DNA of 64,000 bases from Paramacrobiotus metropolitanus. Taxonomy: Eukaryota; Tardigrada; Eutardigrada; Parachela; Macrobiotidae. The DNA lies in assembly GCF_019649055.1 (NCBI RefSeq), contig NW_026570227.1, forward strand, positions 620,001 to 684,000. The letters are read 5' to 3'. Below the pieces are notes generated by a model. The model made no database searches and was not told where the DNA came from. It was given only the letters and a program-made list of their open reading frames with translations. Numbering within the stretch: position 1 is the first letter of the stretch; the number at the start of each line of letters is the position of its first letter. The position numbers and the translations under genes were made by a program. Positions 49,539 through 60,568 of the stretch are shown here, one piece after another.

Positions 49539-50259
49539 TCCTACCAGCCATGACGCAAGAACGTGGGGTCAGAAGATCTTTGCTGCACGATTGGCACATT
49601 ACTCATCGATCAGCCAATTGAGCTCGGACATGCCGAAGAATAAAGTCCCGCTCGTATTCCGGGATAAAGCTGCCAAAATGGGATCAGCCGCTAAACATCA
49701 GGCAATAGCCAAGAAAGCGGATGATGATCTGAAGAGTGTTACGGGCAGACTGGAATATGATAATCTTCGGACGATTTTCGACTCTCATTATCAGGAGATG
49801 CTCGACCGAATCCGTTATACGATGGACACCCATTATGTGGAACCAAAAGATCATGTCCATAAATACATCAAGGAGCATCTCAGAGGACATCGATCCCAAA
49901 ATACGGCACCTCCTCAAGCCCCTAACGCACCCGGCAAACGAGCTGCCAGGAATCAGCAGATCCGCGATCATTACGAGGATGTCAGACAACGGTTGGCCGA
50001 TGATCCTCGTAACCGGGACTTGCAGCTTGAGGAAGATGACGCCCGTCATCTACTTGAGGCGATCAAGCGAAGTCGCCAAGTAAAAGGACGTGGACCACGC
50101 CATGTCGCCGTCCGGATTGCACAAGCAGAGCAGGATGCAGAAGTCGCACCAGCGGAACCGGCAGACCGAACTTCTGACCGAAATCAGCCAGCCTCAACTC
50201 GAAAACGTCAGCCGCGAGATGGTGGCGACGGAGATGAGTCGAACGAGATGATGGAATAA
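49459..50259 (+). CDS. C-terminal part of the RS-rich protein
   Basis: The frame is open upstream of its first ATG (REYVAQFVLRHVNP), and the switch from the previous frame fits near an A4 run at about 49440. It has a helical domain (NPAFKVLAARAAIGLVVDP ... IRYTMDTHYVEPKDHVHKYI), then Arg/Glu/Asp-rich helices and a polar end (GGDGDESNEMME). No domain recognised and no membrane segment. Last coding sequence of the element; TAA at 50257-50259. Confidence 0.6.
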   Translation: MAQFVLRHVNPAFKVLAARAAIGLVVDPTSHDARTWGQKIFAARLAHYSSISQLSSDMPKNKVPLVFRDKAAKMGSAAKHQAIAKKADDDLKSVTGRLEYDNLRTIFDSHYQEMLDRIRYTMDTHYVEPKDHVHKYIKEHLRGHRSQNTAPPQAPNAPGKRAARNQQIRDHYEDVRQRLADDPRNRDLQLEEDDARHLLEAIKRSRQVKGRGPRHVAVRIAQAEQDAEVAPAEPADRTSDRNQPASTRKRQPRDGGDGDESNEMME

Positions 50260-51109
50260 CGTAAATGATTGAAAAGGAGTTGCTACGGCTTAAAGTCGGC
50301 TCTGTTGCAGTTCATCAACTCAGCTCATCTTAAAGTGTGAGAAATCTACGGTAATTAGCCGGATCTTTAAACGGAGTTGCTACGGTATAACTTGCCGGCT
50401 CTCTGTAACAAGGTTGAGATGTGCGACAGATGAACTTTACCAGGGAGGCAAGCTGAAATGAGCTTGAAAGTCGATATCAAAACGACTGAAGTACCTCCAT
50501 GACCAGGATGAAGATGAATTATTACGATGTCGCACATCCGAAATCATCTAAAAGATGATCTCACCAGGGAGGAAGCGAACTTCGCTTGTCTACATGACGT
50601 CCCTCCATGACCAATACGGATCTCATCTGACCGAAGTCGTACAATAGATACGCAAATATTCCAAAGATGAAGCAGTATTCATAAGTCGTACGATGATACG
50701 CACCTGATCCTCAAGCGGATCTGATGTGATGAAAGTCGCACTATAAAAGCAAGGTGCTCAAGCGGAGCGGCGTTGCTCAATGGAGCGGAATTGGACCAAA
50801 AAGTTCCTAACGGTGGACAGGATACCTGTGACCAGATGAGTGGAGGATCCTAGTCTACGGATTTGATTAATACTTCTGTTGATCTGTTCATAACTGTTGA
50901 TGTTATAGTATTTTTGATACAGATCTCTTTATTTTCACATCGTGGAATGGAAATTGTCTATGTATAGACTAGATGTGATAAATGGACTAAAAGAGATGAT
51001 GTTTTTATTAGCATTTTTATGAGCACACACAGGCCGTCCGCCAAACGATCGGATTCGACACGGAGATGGATGCAGCCTCGAACGGAGCTCGGCATCCCTC
51101 CCAGAGGCA
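50260..51109 (+). promoter_or_regulatory. 3' untranslated region with repeated RNA modules
   Basis: 850 bp without a coding frame. It contains GGAGTTGCTACGG twice (50276, 50373); two modules bounded by ACCAGGGAGG and CCTCCATGACC (50439-50507 and 50563-50613); an inverted pair GATGTGCGACA/TGTCGCACATC (50418-50428, 50527-50537); and AGTCGTAC..ATACGCA twice (near 50635 and 50684). TATAAAAG occurs at 50742-50749. No polypurine tract adjoins the 3' LTR. RNA export, packaging or plus-strand priming roles are possible but not shown. Confidence 0.55.
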
Positions 51110-51437
51110 TGTGAGCCATGGCTGTACTCACGTCCACCCTCACGCCTGTGGCGTTAAGCGGATGACGTGTCAGTGTTGTGTCTCCTCTGATTGGTTGTAT
51201 GTGCCTTGTGTGGGCGCGCCTATGTGCGCTGCGAAGAGCGTTGATTTAGCTCTTCGCTTGGCAGATTTGCCAGTGTTCAGAGAGTTGAGTAGAGATTTGG
51301 TTTTTCACTCAATAAAGTGTGTCCATGCTAGCGGATGCCGTGCGTTGTGCATTTATCCCGTATTGATAGCATTTCACACAACGCAGGATCTTGTCAGTCT
51401 AGATCACTGTCCTGGACTCTTCCAGAGTATCACATTA
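51110..51437 (+). repeat. 3' LTR
   Basis: Direct copy of the 5' LTR with four visible substitutions and no indel; AATAAA at 51311-51316. It is followed by the target duplication TACAGT (51438-51443), which abuts the displaced flank. Confidence 0.93.
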
Positions 51438-51443
51438 TACAGT

Positions 51444-53629
51444 ATTGGCAGACATCATCACGAGTTCACAACGAGCGTCTTGCGCTCATTATTTTTATGC
51501 ACAGTAGTAATTTTTGTGATTCGTAAAGGACAAAAATTTCGATTTTAATCTTTGTTTGCAGAACTGGGAACATTAAGCCATAAAATTCAAATATTGTAAT
51601 ATAAACCAGTAAGTGCACCCGCCTGAACAAGCCGCCGCTTTCGAAACCGATGTTTCACATTGAAGGTGGCAAACCGTAATCGGGCACGCACAGGCAAATG
51701 GGTTCATCTAAATCGGGTGTATTCAATCAGGTGGTTCTCATATTCAAGCAAAAAGTTTTCTAAACGTTGTTTTTCGTTTTCATTAAACACGCATGTAGAA
51801 AGGGTTGCTGTTGAATCGGAAAACTGAATCTGAAAAGAAGTGATTCTTACTTCGCAGAAAAATTCGCACCTGAGCCAAAATTCGCTGCCACACTGCCGAA
51901 TTGCCATTTGTTCACCAACCGGAAGCGCTTGGAAATCGTAGTTTTAAACTTTTCATTTCATACTAACTTTTTGAATAAGTAAAAAGCAACCAAATTATCT
52001 CAGAAATTTTGGGTAAGTAGGAAACGTCTATTGTCAGTGTGACGTTCCATGAATTTCCGAATGATTAAATGTGCCTATCGGGCACATGGACGAGGGCGAG
52101 TGTTAATCGCAGTTATTGTATTAACACGCACTGCGCATACTTCTTAAAAGTTGCTTACCAACGGGTTACCACACAAAAGCGTTACGCTCACATCTGTACC
52201 TATTAGGAGATGTCACGAAACAGCGAATCTGAGCACGACGGGCAACATTGTTAACACTTCGTCGACTGGCAGTTGTGAGCAACGAGGTCTACTTTCATGG
52301 TGTAAGCCACCAGAAGAGCACGATTGGTCATTAACTTTTTCTGCCCAATGGTGCCTTTTGTTTAAAGGATGTTTGACCAATTCCATGAAGTGAGAAAACA
52401 AAAGAAACAGAGTAAGACAGGTGCGCCAGATTTACTTGTGATGAAAGGAGGACCTCCTTTCAGTGCTATCTCTTTCATCAGCCCAGATGACCCGGATCGA
52501 CCGTATATGAGAGCACCGGCTTGCGGTATGCTCACCTGTGCTGCGTCTTCTCGGCTGCTCTAGTTGTCTTCCTTGTATGCCTTTTTGTCGAGCAAGGGAA
52601 TCATTGGGCAGTCTTCTCAAACTTCCCAATGCTTCCCGTTTTTTTGTTGGGTAACGGCACAACATATATCGCTGAAAATTTACCAGTTACATACGAATGC
52701 TGTTTAGTACAAGGCCTGATTTTCTCGAAACCTTTCATTCACGCAGCAGGACGGTGAGGCCCGTTGAATGCGCATGTCCCAAAAGGATGGTGACTCACAC
52801 CATCTCAATTCTTGACTTCCGGTAGCACGGAGAAGGTCAAACACAACACTATCAAAAACTAGACCCGTTTTCATGCACATAGCCAAAAAGTTTTGTTAAA
52901 AAATTATTTTTTTGAAATTTGTTACTGAACTAATAAAGTCACTTCTGGTGTGAGTAACCGCGCTAGTAGACGAAGTGTTAATCAATTTGGCAAGCCTTTA
53001 ATTCGACCAACGCTCGTTTCGGCACCTAAACATTTCGGTCGCTTTGCTTTTCTTTCCGAATTCTTGTTTTAGTAATGTTTCTCATGGTTTTTATATTCTT
53101 TTACTTTTATTAACTGTTTTTTATTATGTCCATCTTCGCACCCGGACGTTTGGGTGTATGATATTTCGCGGCACCCTAACTGGACGCGCGACTTTTCACA
53201 GTAAAGCATAGCGTCGCGGGACACACGGACGCAGGGACATTTCGGTTTTGTGACATAACTATTGGTCTGAGACATCTTCCCTTTGCGACTTTACCGGTTT
53301 GGTAAGATTAGTTATCGTTTTGCCGGAAGGGCTGGAATGTATGTTCGAAAACATTTTCTCGAGACGAAATGTCTTTCGTCGGAATGTCCTGCCGACATAT
53401 TGTCCCGCGATGTAAAGGGGGATGTATGCTACCAAATGTCCTGCGGGGAATCGACCTCGGCAAAATACCGGGATGCCGTTTTAGCCTTCCATTGATCGTT
53501 ACGTAAAATGCGGAAATTTAATTAACACTCCAGCGGGCGGTACCCGAAGGAGCGCGAGTATCCTATTGAAAATCGGGATTTCCCGATGAAAAAATTCAAT
53601 TAAGAAAGGGAATTTTTTGTGAGCTTGTA
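51444..53629. other. Intergenic, no supported gene
   Basis: No recognisable coding region. A perfect 19-bp palindrome GAAAGGAGGACCTCCTTTC lies at 52443-52461. Open frames are short and featureless. Confidence 0.4.
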
Positions 53630-53736
53630 CTGACCATAGGTCAGCGGTGGTAACTATGTCGCCTGCTAAACGCCAATGCCCATGGACGGTCTACAGCATA
53701 AAAGCGTTAAATTATGTAATAACTAGACGAACAGGA
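53630..53736 (-). repeat. Dispersed repeat, partner of 3.65 kb copy
   Basis: The minus strand matches 3651-3773 (see there), with the shared GACCGTCCATG and GACCTATGGTCAG words. Just downstream, 53796-53880 holds an imperfect hairpin around GTGGTCAA/TTGACCAC. Confidence 0.6.
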
Positions 53737-53889
53737 ATTACGTAAAACTAATAACTTCATTGAATAGCACAAAAGAAGTACTTTAAAACAAAAGTATAGA
53801 AGTGGTCAACAAACTGACCACTGGTCAGCAAAAAATTAAAAACGCCTAAAAGCCGTTTTCATGTGTTTTGACCACTGCTACAAATAGAA

Positions 53890-55390
53890 TACTGAAAATA
53901 GGCGATGCTAAGGATGTTTCTTTCCACACCTATCAATATACTCTCATATGAGACTGCACGAAGCATTATTTATGACCTTCAGCCTTACATTTCTGTCGCT
54001 TTTATACTCGCCCATTGTCCGTGTCTGCGCTTTTCCCGGGTGTTACCGCAGGTGCCAGTGTCTAAAACGGCGGGGAAGGTCCAGCTGGAATGGTCGTTAG
54101 CGCCCAATCAGATAATAGTGGTTACTAACACTTTTTAGAACGCACTAGCGGTCGGAAGTAATAGTGATGCCGCCGCCAAGGTCAACATCATCAATGTGCC
54201 CGCTTGCAGTTGCATACTGTAGTTTGCAACGGCCCGAAACTGATCAAAACTCAGAACACATGTTTCTTCAAAGCTGCGCAGCGTTCTCCCTTAGCTTACC
54301 CAAGCGATGCATCGATGTGTACAAACGCGGCAAAGCACACGGTGCTGTGCCGCCATTTCACAGTGTTATTGCAGTTGCAGTAGAATTGCTGTAGTCAGGA
54401 CGGTTCCCTAAAGGTTCTGTTTTCCGGAAGCCGACCGCCCGGGGTGTTGATTAGCGACAGCGGTTTGCGCCAGCTTCCGATAAACGGAACCGCGTGGCAC
54501 ATGGTTTGCGTCCGAAGCGACAGTAACTTATTCCGTTTACGTAATAAACAGAATCTGTCGAAAGTGCGCCCGCCCGTGTTTTCGAAACCTTTCGTGCGCA
54601 ATGGCGTTTAGCAAGCAACACGGGTTTTTGACGGACAGTGGCCTTGTACAGTGTGACTTTCAGATGCCATGACGGACATTTCTGAATAAAGCAATTTATC
54701 AATTGTACCTTGCAGATTTATTTCAAATTTATCGAATCATCGACTAGAAAGTTATTCACCAAGGCATCGGAGAGCTCAGACAGGTCGAAATAAGTCGACT
54801 TTTGCGCACCTGTAGTTTTTAAATAACTTGAGACACAAGATTGAATAATGTTTTTATAGCTGCTTTAAAGTCCCTTATTGCATATTACGTTATGGAATAA
54901 CGGATAACTGTTGGCGATCGCTGGGAAAAAATCCCAAACACCTTGTCGCCTCCTGAACGCCAATGCCCGTCAACGGGTTAAAATTAACGATCAAACGAGT
55001 TTCTTTCACCGCGTCAATACGGCACGCATCCAGTCAGCGGTGTGATGAGCCACTCCTGCTTGCGTTTTACTTGGAACGAGTTTTAACAAAACGAGGCTAC
55101 GTATAACTGCCGTTCTCGCGTACAGTAGCGCTTTCGGTGTTACTTACTGATGCTTTTGCTAGCGGCGACACAAACATGATTTGATAGATTATGTTGTGGC
55201 AGACTGTAGTAGTACCACTGGAATAGGAGTTCCAGAATGAACAGAAGTACAAAATTAACTATTTTCATTGGTATAAGGTAGATAATTGGTGTGAGGTTCT
55301 TGGCTTCCTGCTTCACAATAACATAACCACTAAATAAGTGAACGTGAATTAAGAGTGAGGACAGCTGTATGCAGAAAGTTTTCGGCTTGG
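53890..55390. other. Intergenic, no supported gene
   Basis: No gene recognised. A relative of the CGCCAATGCCC repeat word occurs near 54957. This is the 3' side of the membrane-protein gene. Confidence 0.4.
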
Positions 55391-55391
55391 G

Positions 55392-56666
55392 TTAGCTCAA
55401 CAAGCCGTAAAAAATATGCGCTACAGGAGCGAAATCAGCTATTACAAAGAAAAAGATAACCAGAGATAAACAGAAACCGACACCATACAACAACGGACAT
55501 ACAAAAACCCCAATCATGCCGAAAATAAAGATACCGATGCGTATACGTAGCCATCTGTCAACCGCGATCGAGATCCAGAATAAGCCAAACGATGTTAACG
55601 ATCCAATCATTCCAACAACTTGAGCCCAAAAAGACCACAAACCCCAAATGGCGTTTCTATAGGCTGGTGTTCTCCATAGCCATCGTTCAACCTGTGTTCG
55701 CGGGCAGTTGCTTATGTCAACGAGTTCCAAGGCTGGAAATCAGCATGCGCTTGCATTAACATTACAGTGGAAGACGTGAAAATAATGAGCAGTTGGAAGC
55801 AAACCTGAATCAGGTACGCCACTGCAAGCAATCGTAAAGCAGAGCTTCCGCAGGGCAGTGTCCTTCGTATCGTTGGCAGACACCGCATTCCAGTAGACGT
55901 ATGTGACCGAATCGTTGTTATCAGCCCCGATCCACTGCTCTACTGAGAAGTTATCTTCTGGAATCGTAACGGTGGCGTTGTTATAGCGTAGATATCCGCT
56001 TCCGTCATCATGACCTGACGATCATTCCAAACAATCAGTAAACAAAATCAGGCTAACGTAATTCTATAATAAGCCGACTGCAAGGCTGGAAGGGACTACA
56101 GCATTAATATCTTCCAGAACAACGTTCACTTACACGTCAAAAGAGAAACAGAAACATTTCCCCTTAAATTAAGCCAGTTGGCTTATTATAGGTCATAAAG
56201 CCCCGAGGGACTCACATGCCGTTGTGATCATACGGATGGTCCAAGTGGCCAACGTGCCTTGCAGGATCGCACACACGGGGTATGGAAATAAACAGAGCAC
56301 GATAAACAGAGCACGTTCAAGAGACATCTTTGCATCATCAGACAACGGTCGGCAGAAAGACGAGTTACGATTAACAGCACGTTTCAAAAACCGAAGAGGA
56401 AGCCTTCCGTAGAGGCCGCATTTCACTGGCAGCATGACATCATTTCCGATGTGATGCTGCGCATGGTTGACGTCAGGTTTCTTCAGCAAGTCTCTGGCTT
56501 TCCCTTGCACGACATCCAGGAGACGGTCTCCGTAATGATTCGCCAGCTTACACAGCCGCCATGCTGGGCCTATAGGTTGTTCTTCGCTGTCGTCGTTGAC
56601 AGCGATCTGGAATTGTGCTACACGCGGAGCGACTGTCCGGGCGGGCGCGTTTGCATTTGGCTCCAT
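55392..56666 (-). CDS. Multi-pass membrane protein, three exons
   Basis: Exons 56666-56216 (donor GTGAGT), 56014-55805 (acceptor CGTCAG, donor GTTTGC) and 55732-55392 (acceptor TTCCAG) join in phase 1/1 to a 333-residue frame. Exon 1: disordered MEPNANAPARTVAP start, then two adjacent hydrophobic helices (about 120-145). Exon 2: a lumenal or extracellular loop with glycosylation-type sites (NNATV, NDSV, NDTK), Trp and two Cys. Exon 3: WGLWSFWAQVVGMIGSLTSFG, GIFIFGMIGVFVCPLLYG and FCLSLVIFFFVIADFAP, three helices. Probably four or five membrane passes. I do not recognise the family. The middle exon has a paralogue at 3892-4095. An upstream ATG at 56774 is also in frame. Confidence 0.6.
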
Positions 56667-56779
56667 GGCAGCAATAAAGCGGACGATTATAATTTTGGTA
56701 TCACTATTTAAATTGCGATACTGCTTTTGAAAAGCGTAGACAAAGTCAAAAAAGTTATAGCTCTCAGTAATCATGCACT

Positions 56780-58255
56780 TGACTATTTTAGAAACGAGAA
56801 TCAGTTAAGCTTGGCTGTATGATGAAATTTGTTGATGGCTTGCTTGGTATGTTGTGCGAGCTCGTGTTTCGCCATATCACATAGCAGTCAAACTAGATCA
56901 CCGTGGGCCGCGCATGGCTGCGGAGCCTGCGGGCTAATTCCGTTCCTTAACACCACGTAGCAAGCACTGTACCGCAAGCTCGTTTCAGAAGCCGGTGAAC
57001 ACTTTAAGCGAGCAGCCAACAGCAACTACGTAAAACATCGTATAGTGCGGATGGAAATGTGTGGCCACTGACCTCAGTATTGTGTTATACCGGATGCAGC
57101 GAACACTTGTATGCGCAGCGCATAAAACTGTCGTACTGTACGCAGGTTTTGCTGAAAGATCATACGAAATAAACGACCGAGCACTTTCTGAAGACTGTAT
57201 AGTATATACACGAAACGTGGTTATAACACATAATAGCAGTCACTACACATAATAACACATAATAGCAGTATAGTCACTACTTCTTACTTGCGCCGGCTGA
57301 CTACAATAAATACAGGGAGGGCTGGAATGCGCTACTAGCATCCATTCGTATACTTATACTATGCAGGTTTAAGAAACGAAAAGTCGTTCACGCAAGCTTG
57401 TCGACAGAACTCACAGACGTGTAACGCAGCCAGTGGTCGGACGTGCACTAGAGTCCGGTTTTCGGACGAAAGTGCCGCATTACTCGACGTTCTGACAATG
57501 CGTGCGGAGGCCAGCAAGCAGCAGCCAGCGATGGGACCCGACAGAGGCGGAAGTTCGTCAACCGACAACAATAAGGGAGAAAGAACACCTTGCTGGCTCA
57601 TAGTAGCCCTTTTGACGGCACCGGAAATATGGAGTGCCCTGCTCCAAGAAAACAATTACGAGACGCCAAATGACTTCTTTTCCAGCTGATATGAAAACTA
57701 TTTTTGTCTGCTAGATGATTTCAGTGCCGTTAAAAACAGCGAAATTGTTTAATGAATTAAATAGCCTAGACTCCTCGAAATCGAGTGTCTCTGTTGGAAC
57801 GAAAATGCTTCGTACCGATTTTCTGCCGTATTTGTAAGACGAGCCTGTAAAGGCGTGTATGCCCTTGTTAAGGAAAATAAAAATATGAAAACCTATTGGA
57901 ATGCCCTTTGTATTAAATAATGCCCAGTACTCCGCGAACTTTTCATAAGATGAGAGATTTATTGGCACCGCATTTCTGCCAATGCACCAATCGGAGCATT
58001 TCTCAGTGTTCCATTACTTCATTAAAATCGTATGCCAGCCGGCATTAGTACGTGGATGCCCTTTAACTCCATGTACACTCGAAACAGTTGGCGGTATTGC
58101 CTCCAAACCGCCATCTAACCGACTTGATCCTACGGATTCTGCGACCAGTGCTTCTGTGGTGCAGGTCTGCATAAAAAGCATAAAACGTAGGCTGAAAAGG
58201 TTCCGCAAACACTGACCCGCAAACAACCCACAAAATAACGCGCAAGCAAAGACTT
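56780..58255. other. Intergenic, no supported gene
   Basis: No gene recognised with confidence. CACATAATAGCAGT repeats occur at 57228-57270. A short frame at 57498-57689 (63 residues, one hydrophobic stretch) cannot be supported further. Confidence 0.35.
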
Positions 58256-60198
58256 TTCTGTGTTCAAAGAGGCAGATCCGTTACTGGCCATCGGTCGGCT
58301 GGTATCACCACTTGGACCTTACGCATTTTCCGACGAACCATCGGCCGATATCTCGAACGAATGAGGAAAACATATCAAGAATTCTGATACCAAACAAGCT
58401 GTTCTTTATGAGATCTACTAGAAAACTGGCGCATCAAAAGTTTCTCGAACGCATAACGTCATCCCGGAATATTACGCCTTTATTAAAATATGTTACGGTG
58501 CACATTCTTCGCTGTTACTGGGAGAAACAGTCATTTCCTCGCAGTCCGGCGTACAGCAAGGGGATCCTCTCGGACCGGTTTTGTTTTGCTTGGTACTGCA
58601 GTTCATCATCTACAAACTGAACACTTACCTGAATGCGTGGTATATGGATGATGGGACGCTAGGAAGATCACCATCGGAAGTAATCCGTAACTTCCTGCTG
58701 CTGATAGAAGAAGCTAAAAAGATCGGCCTGGAAGTTAATATTGCGAAGTGCGAAGTTTTTCTGTGCGGGGGCACCGAAGCACAGCGTGCATCGGCCGCTA
58801 ACGACTTCTCCACATTATTCCCCGGAATAGCTGTAGTGACGGCTGGTAATCTGAATTTGCTCGGAACCCTTTCTTACCAGCCGCCGTAACCCCGATGATC
58901 AACGAGAAGATCAGCCAGTTGGGAATTATGTGCAGCCGCTTGCAGCTTATCCCTAAACACCAAGCGTTGTTCCTGTTGAAGAACTGCCTTGGAGTGCCAA
59001 AAATTGTGCACATATTGCGCACCTCCCTCGCATGGATGTTCCCACAAGAGTTGAACAGGCTGGACCAAGTATTTCGCGAGACGGCGGAGATCATCACCAA
59101 TGTGAAGATGGACCACCCAACGTGGCTCCAGGCCTCCCTTCCCGTTCGTTTCGGTGGTTTGGGGATCAGACGCACTGAGAAGCTGGCTCCTTCTGCCTAC
59201 TTGGCATCGGCTTCCTCGTTGCATCCACCGATTTCCAGATTATGCCCGACACTGATGGCCACGGATGTCGTTACCGTCACGCGCGCCTGGAAGTTGGAAG
59301 CAGACACTGACGAACTTCCGGTGGAAGTTTTCCGACACGTCCAGAAAGCATGGGACACTCCCACGACACTGCAGACATTTTCAAGGCTGACCGCACTACG
59401 GACTTCACAGGAGGAAGTTGCGCATCTTAAGGCGGTATCAGTCCCGGAAGCAGGCTTGTGGATCCATGCATTACCGGCAGCTTGCCTTGGTAATCTGTTA
59501 GATGACAACGCTTTTCGCATAAGTGTCGCGCTGCGTTTGGGAGCACCGATCGTCACTCCACACGTACGCGTTTGTGGTGGGCTGGTCGACGAGTTCGGCC
59601 GGCACGGACTTCGCTGTAAACGGTCTGCTGGAAGATTACCACGACACGACGGAATCAGCGCGGAGTTCACCCGGGGCCTAAAATCAGCTGGCTTTCCTTC
59701 GAGAATGGAACCAAAAGGTTTATCCTTGAAAGATAAGAAGAGGCCGGATGTGATCACCCTCATTCCGTGGAAGCGCGGAAAACCGCTGGCAGTGGATGTT
59801 ACCTGCGTGGACACGCTGGCAGCCTCGTATATCGACCGCACTTCCGTGAATGCCAGCGCAGCAGCCGAACTCGCTGAAAGGAAGAAACTAGCGAAACACG
59901 CTTGGATGCAAACAAGATACGATTTCGTTGCCGCAGCCTTCGAAATTTACGGACCTTTTGGAGACGGTACTAAAAAGCTAGTGGAAACGGTTGGAAACGG
60001 TATTGCGGCTTCAACTGGTCAAAAGCGGGCGAAAGAGTTTTTTAAACAGCGAATATCTATGCAAATACAACGGGGAAACGCGATTTGTGTAATGGGTACG
60101 ATCCCCGACCAGGATAGCATAGAGGAAGTGTTTCTTTTGCAAATGCCGTTTTGTTCTGGTGCATAGTTTGCACTCGTACCATGATACTTATTAAAGGT
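58256..60198 (+). mobile_element. 5'-truncated non-LTR retrotransposon, RLE type
   Basis: The 5' half is decayed. From about 58460 RT motifs can be read: SGVQQGDPLGPVLF (about 58536-58580) and WYMDDG (catalytic YMDD at 58641-58652). The C-terminal half (58895-60166) is intact and carries a restriction-like endonuclease. The 3' end is fixed at TTATTAAAGGT (60198) because the copy at 23763 stops at the same base; neither copy has poly(A). RLE elements (R2, NeSL, Hero, Utopia and relatives) insert by target-primed reverse transcription, often at specific sites. Confidence 0.85.
58895..60166 (+). pseudogene. Non-LTR ORF C-terminal half (RT thumb, RLE)
   Basis: 423 residues. The N-terminal part is the post-RT region with LPVRFGGLGIRRTEKLAPSA (about 86-105), common in this lineage. 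A knuckle-like segment follows, VCGGLVDEFGRHGLRC (227 onward), with Cys, His and Cys in place, but the first Cys of the usual CCHC is replaced (HVRVCGG). The endonuclease has RPD at 283-285 and the paired Asp at 301 (KPLAVDVTC), the PD-(D/E)XK core. It ends with an RISMQIQRGNAICVMGT tail. An upstream frame (58581-58889) holds YMDD and is out of phase, so the element is inactive. Confidence 0.8.
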
Positions 60199-60568
60199 TA
60201 CCGTATTTATAACACTGAGTCGGCGAAAACGGATGAAAAACATAGTTGGACGTAGAAAGCTTTTCGGCACAAAGGTTGCTCTGTTTCCCAGGGGGAATCG
60301 TACCTGAAGTCCTCTATTTGATCTCTTCTTCTTTCATGTCCACGACCTAAAGTTCGACCTTGTCCGATCGAAGTAGACGTCATCCAAAAACAGGTACATG
60401 ACGCTTTTTGTATTCCGGACATTTTCGTAACACAGATTTCCGCACCCGGCACCGGGCATTTCCAGGTGATAGATTTTTTTTATCTCGTCTATGTGCTCGT
60501 TTAAGAATAATAACTTTGTAATCAGTTGTAGTTTGCAGAGAAGTTTTTGTCACTTGAAATAGCGCGGT
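60199..60568. other. Spacer between two mobile elements
   Basis: 370 bp with no feature that I recognise. Confidence 0.4.

Larger units (their letters stand above)
27573..51438 (+). mobile_element. Giant Ty3/gypsy-type LTR retrotransposon, 23.9 kb
   Basis: Two direct LTRs of about 328 bp (27573-27900 and 51110-51437) bound the element. TACAGT occurs just before the 5' LTR (27567-27572) and just after the 3' LTR (51438-51443), as expected for a target-site duplication. Order of parts: PBS, leader, Gag, zinc knuckle, protease, RT, RNase H, integrase, then about 9 kb of extra coding sequence. Integrase after RT/RNase H is the Ty3/gypsy order. Usual Ty3 elements are 5-10 kb; the known giants are plant Ogre and planarian Burro elements. 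I see no envelope-like membrane protein. The frame is broken at many points. The LTRs differ at only four positions that I can count, so insertion was recent. Confidence 0.95.

Noticed and set aside
29495-50083. Many antisense and alternate-frame ORFs inside the retroelement
   Set aside because: Purine-rich coding strand suppresses stops on the opposite strand; they follow the real frames and carry no motifs.
41654-50259. Envelope gene in the accessory region
   Set aside because: I scanned for a signal peptide, a membrane anchor and a fusion-peptide-like stretch; all accessory proteins are hydrophilic and disordered or helical.
54395-54702. Two overlapping minus-strand frames
   Set aside because: Basic, low-information sequence, no splice sites or motifs.
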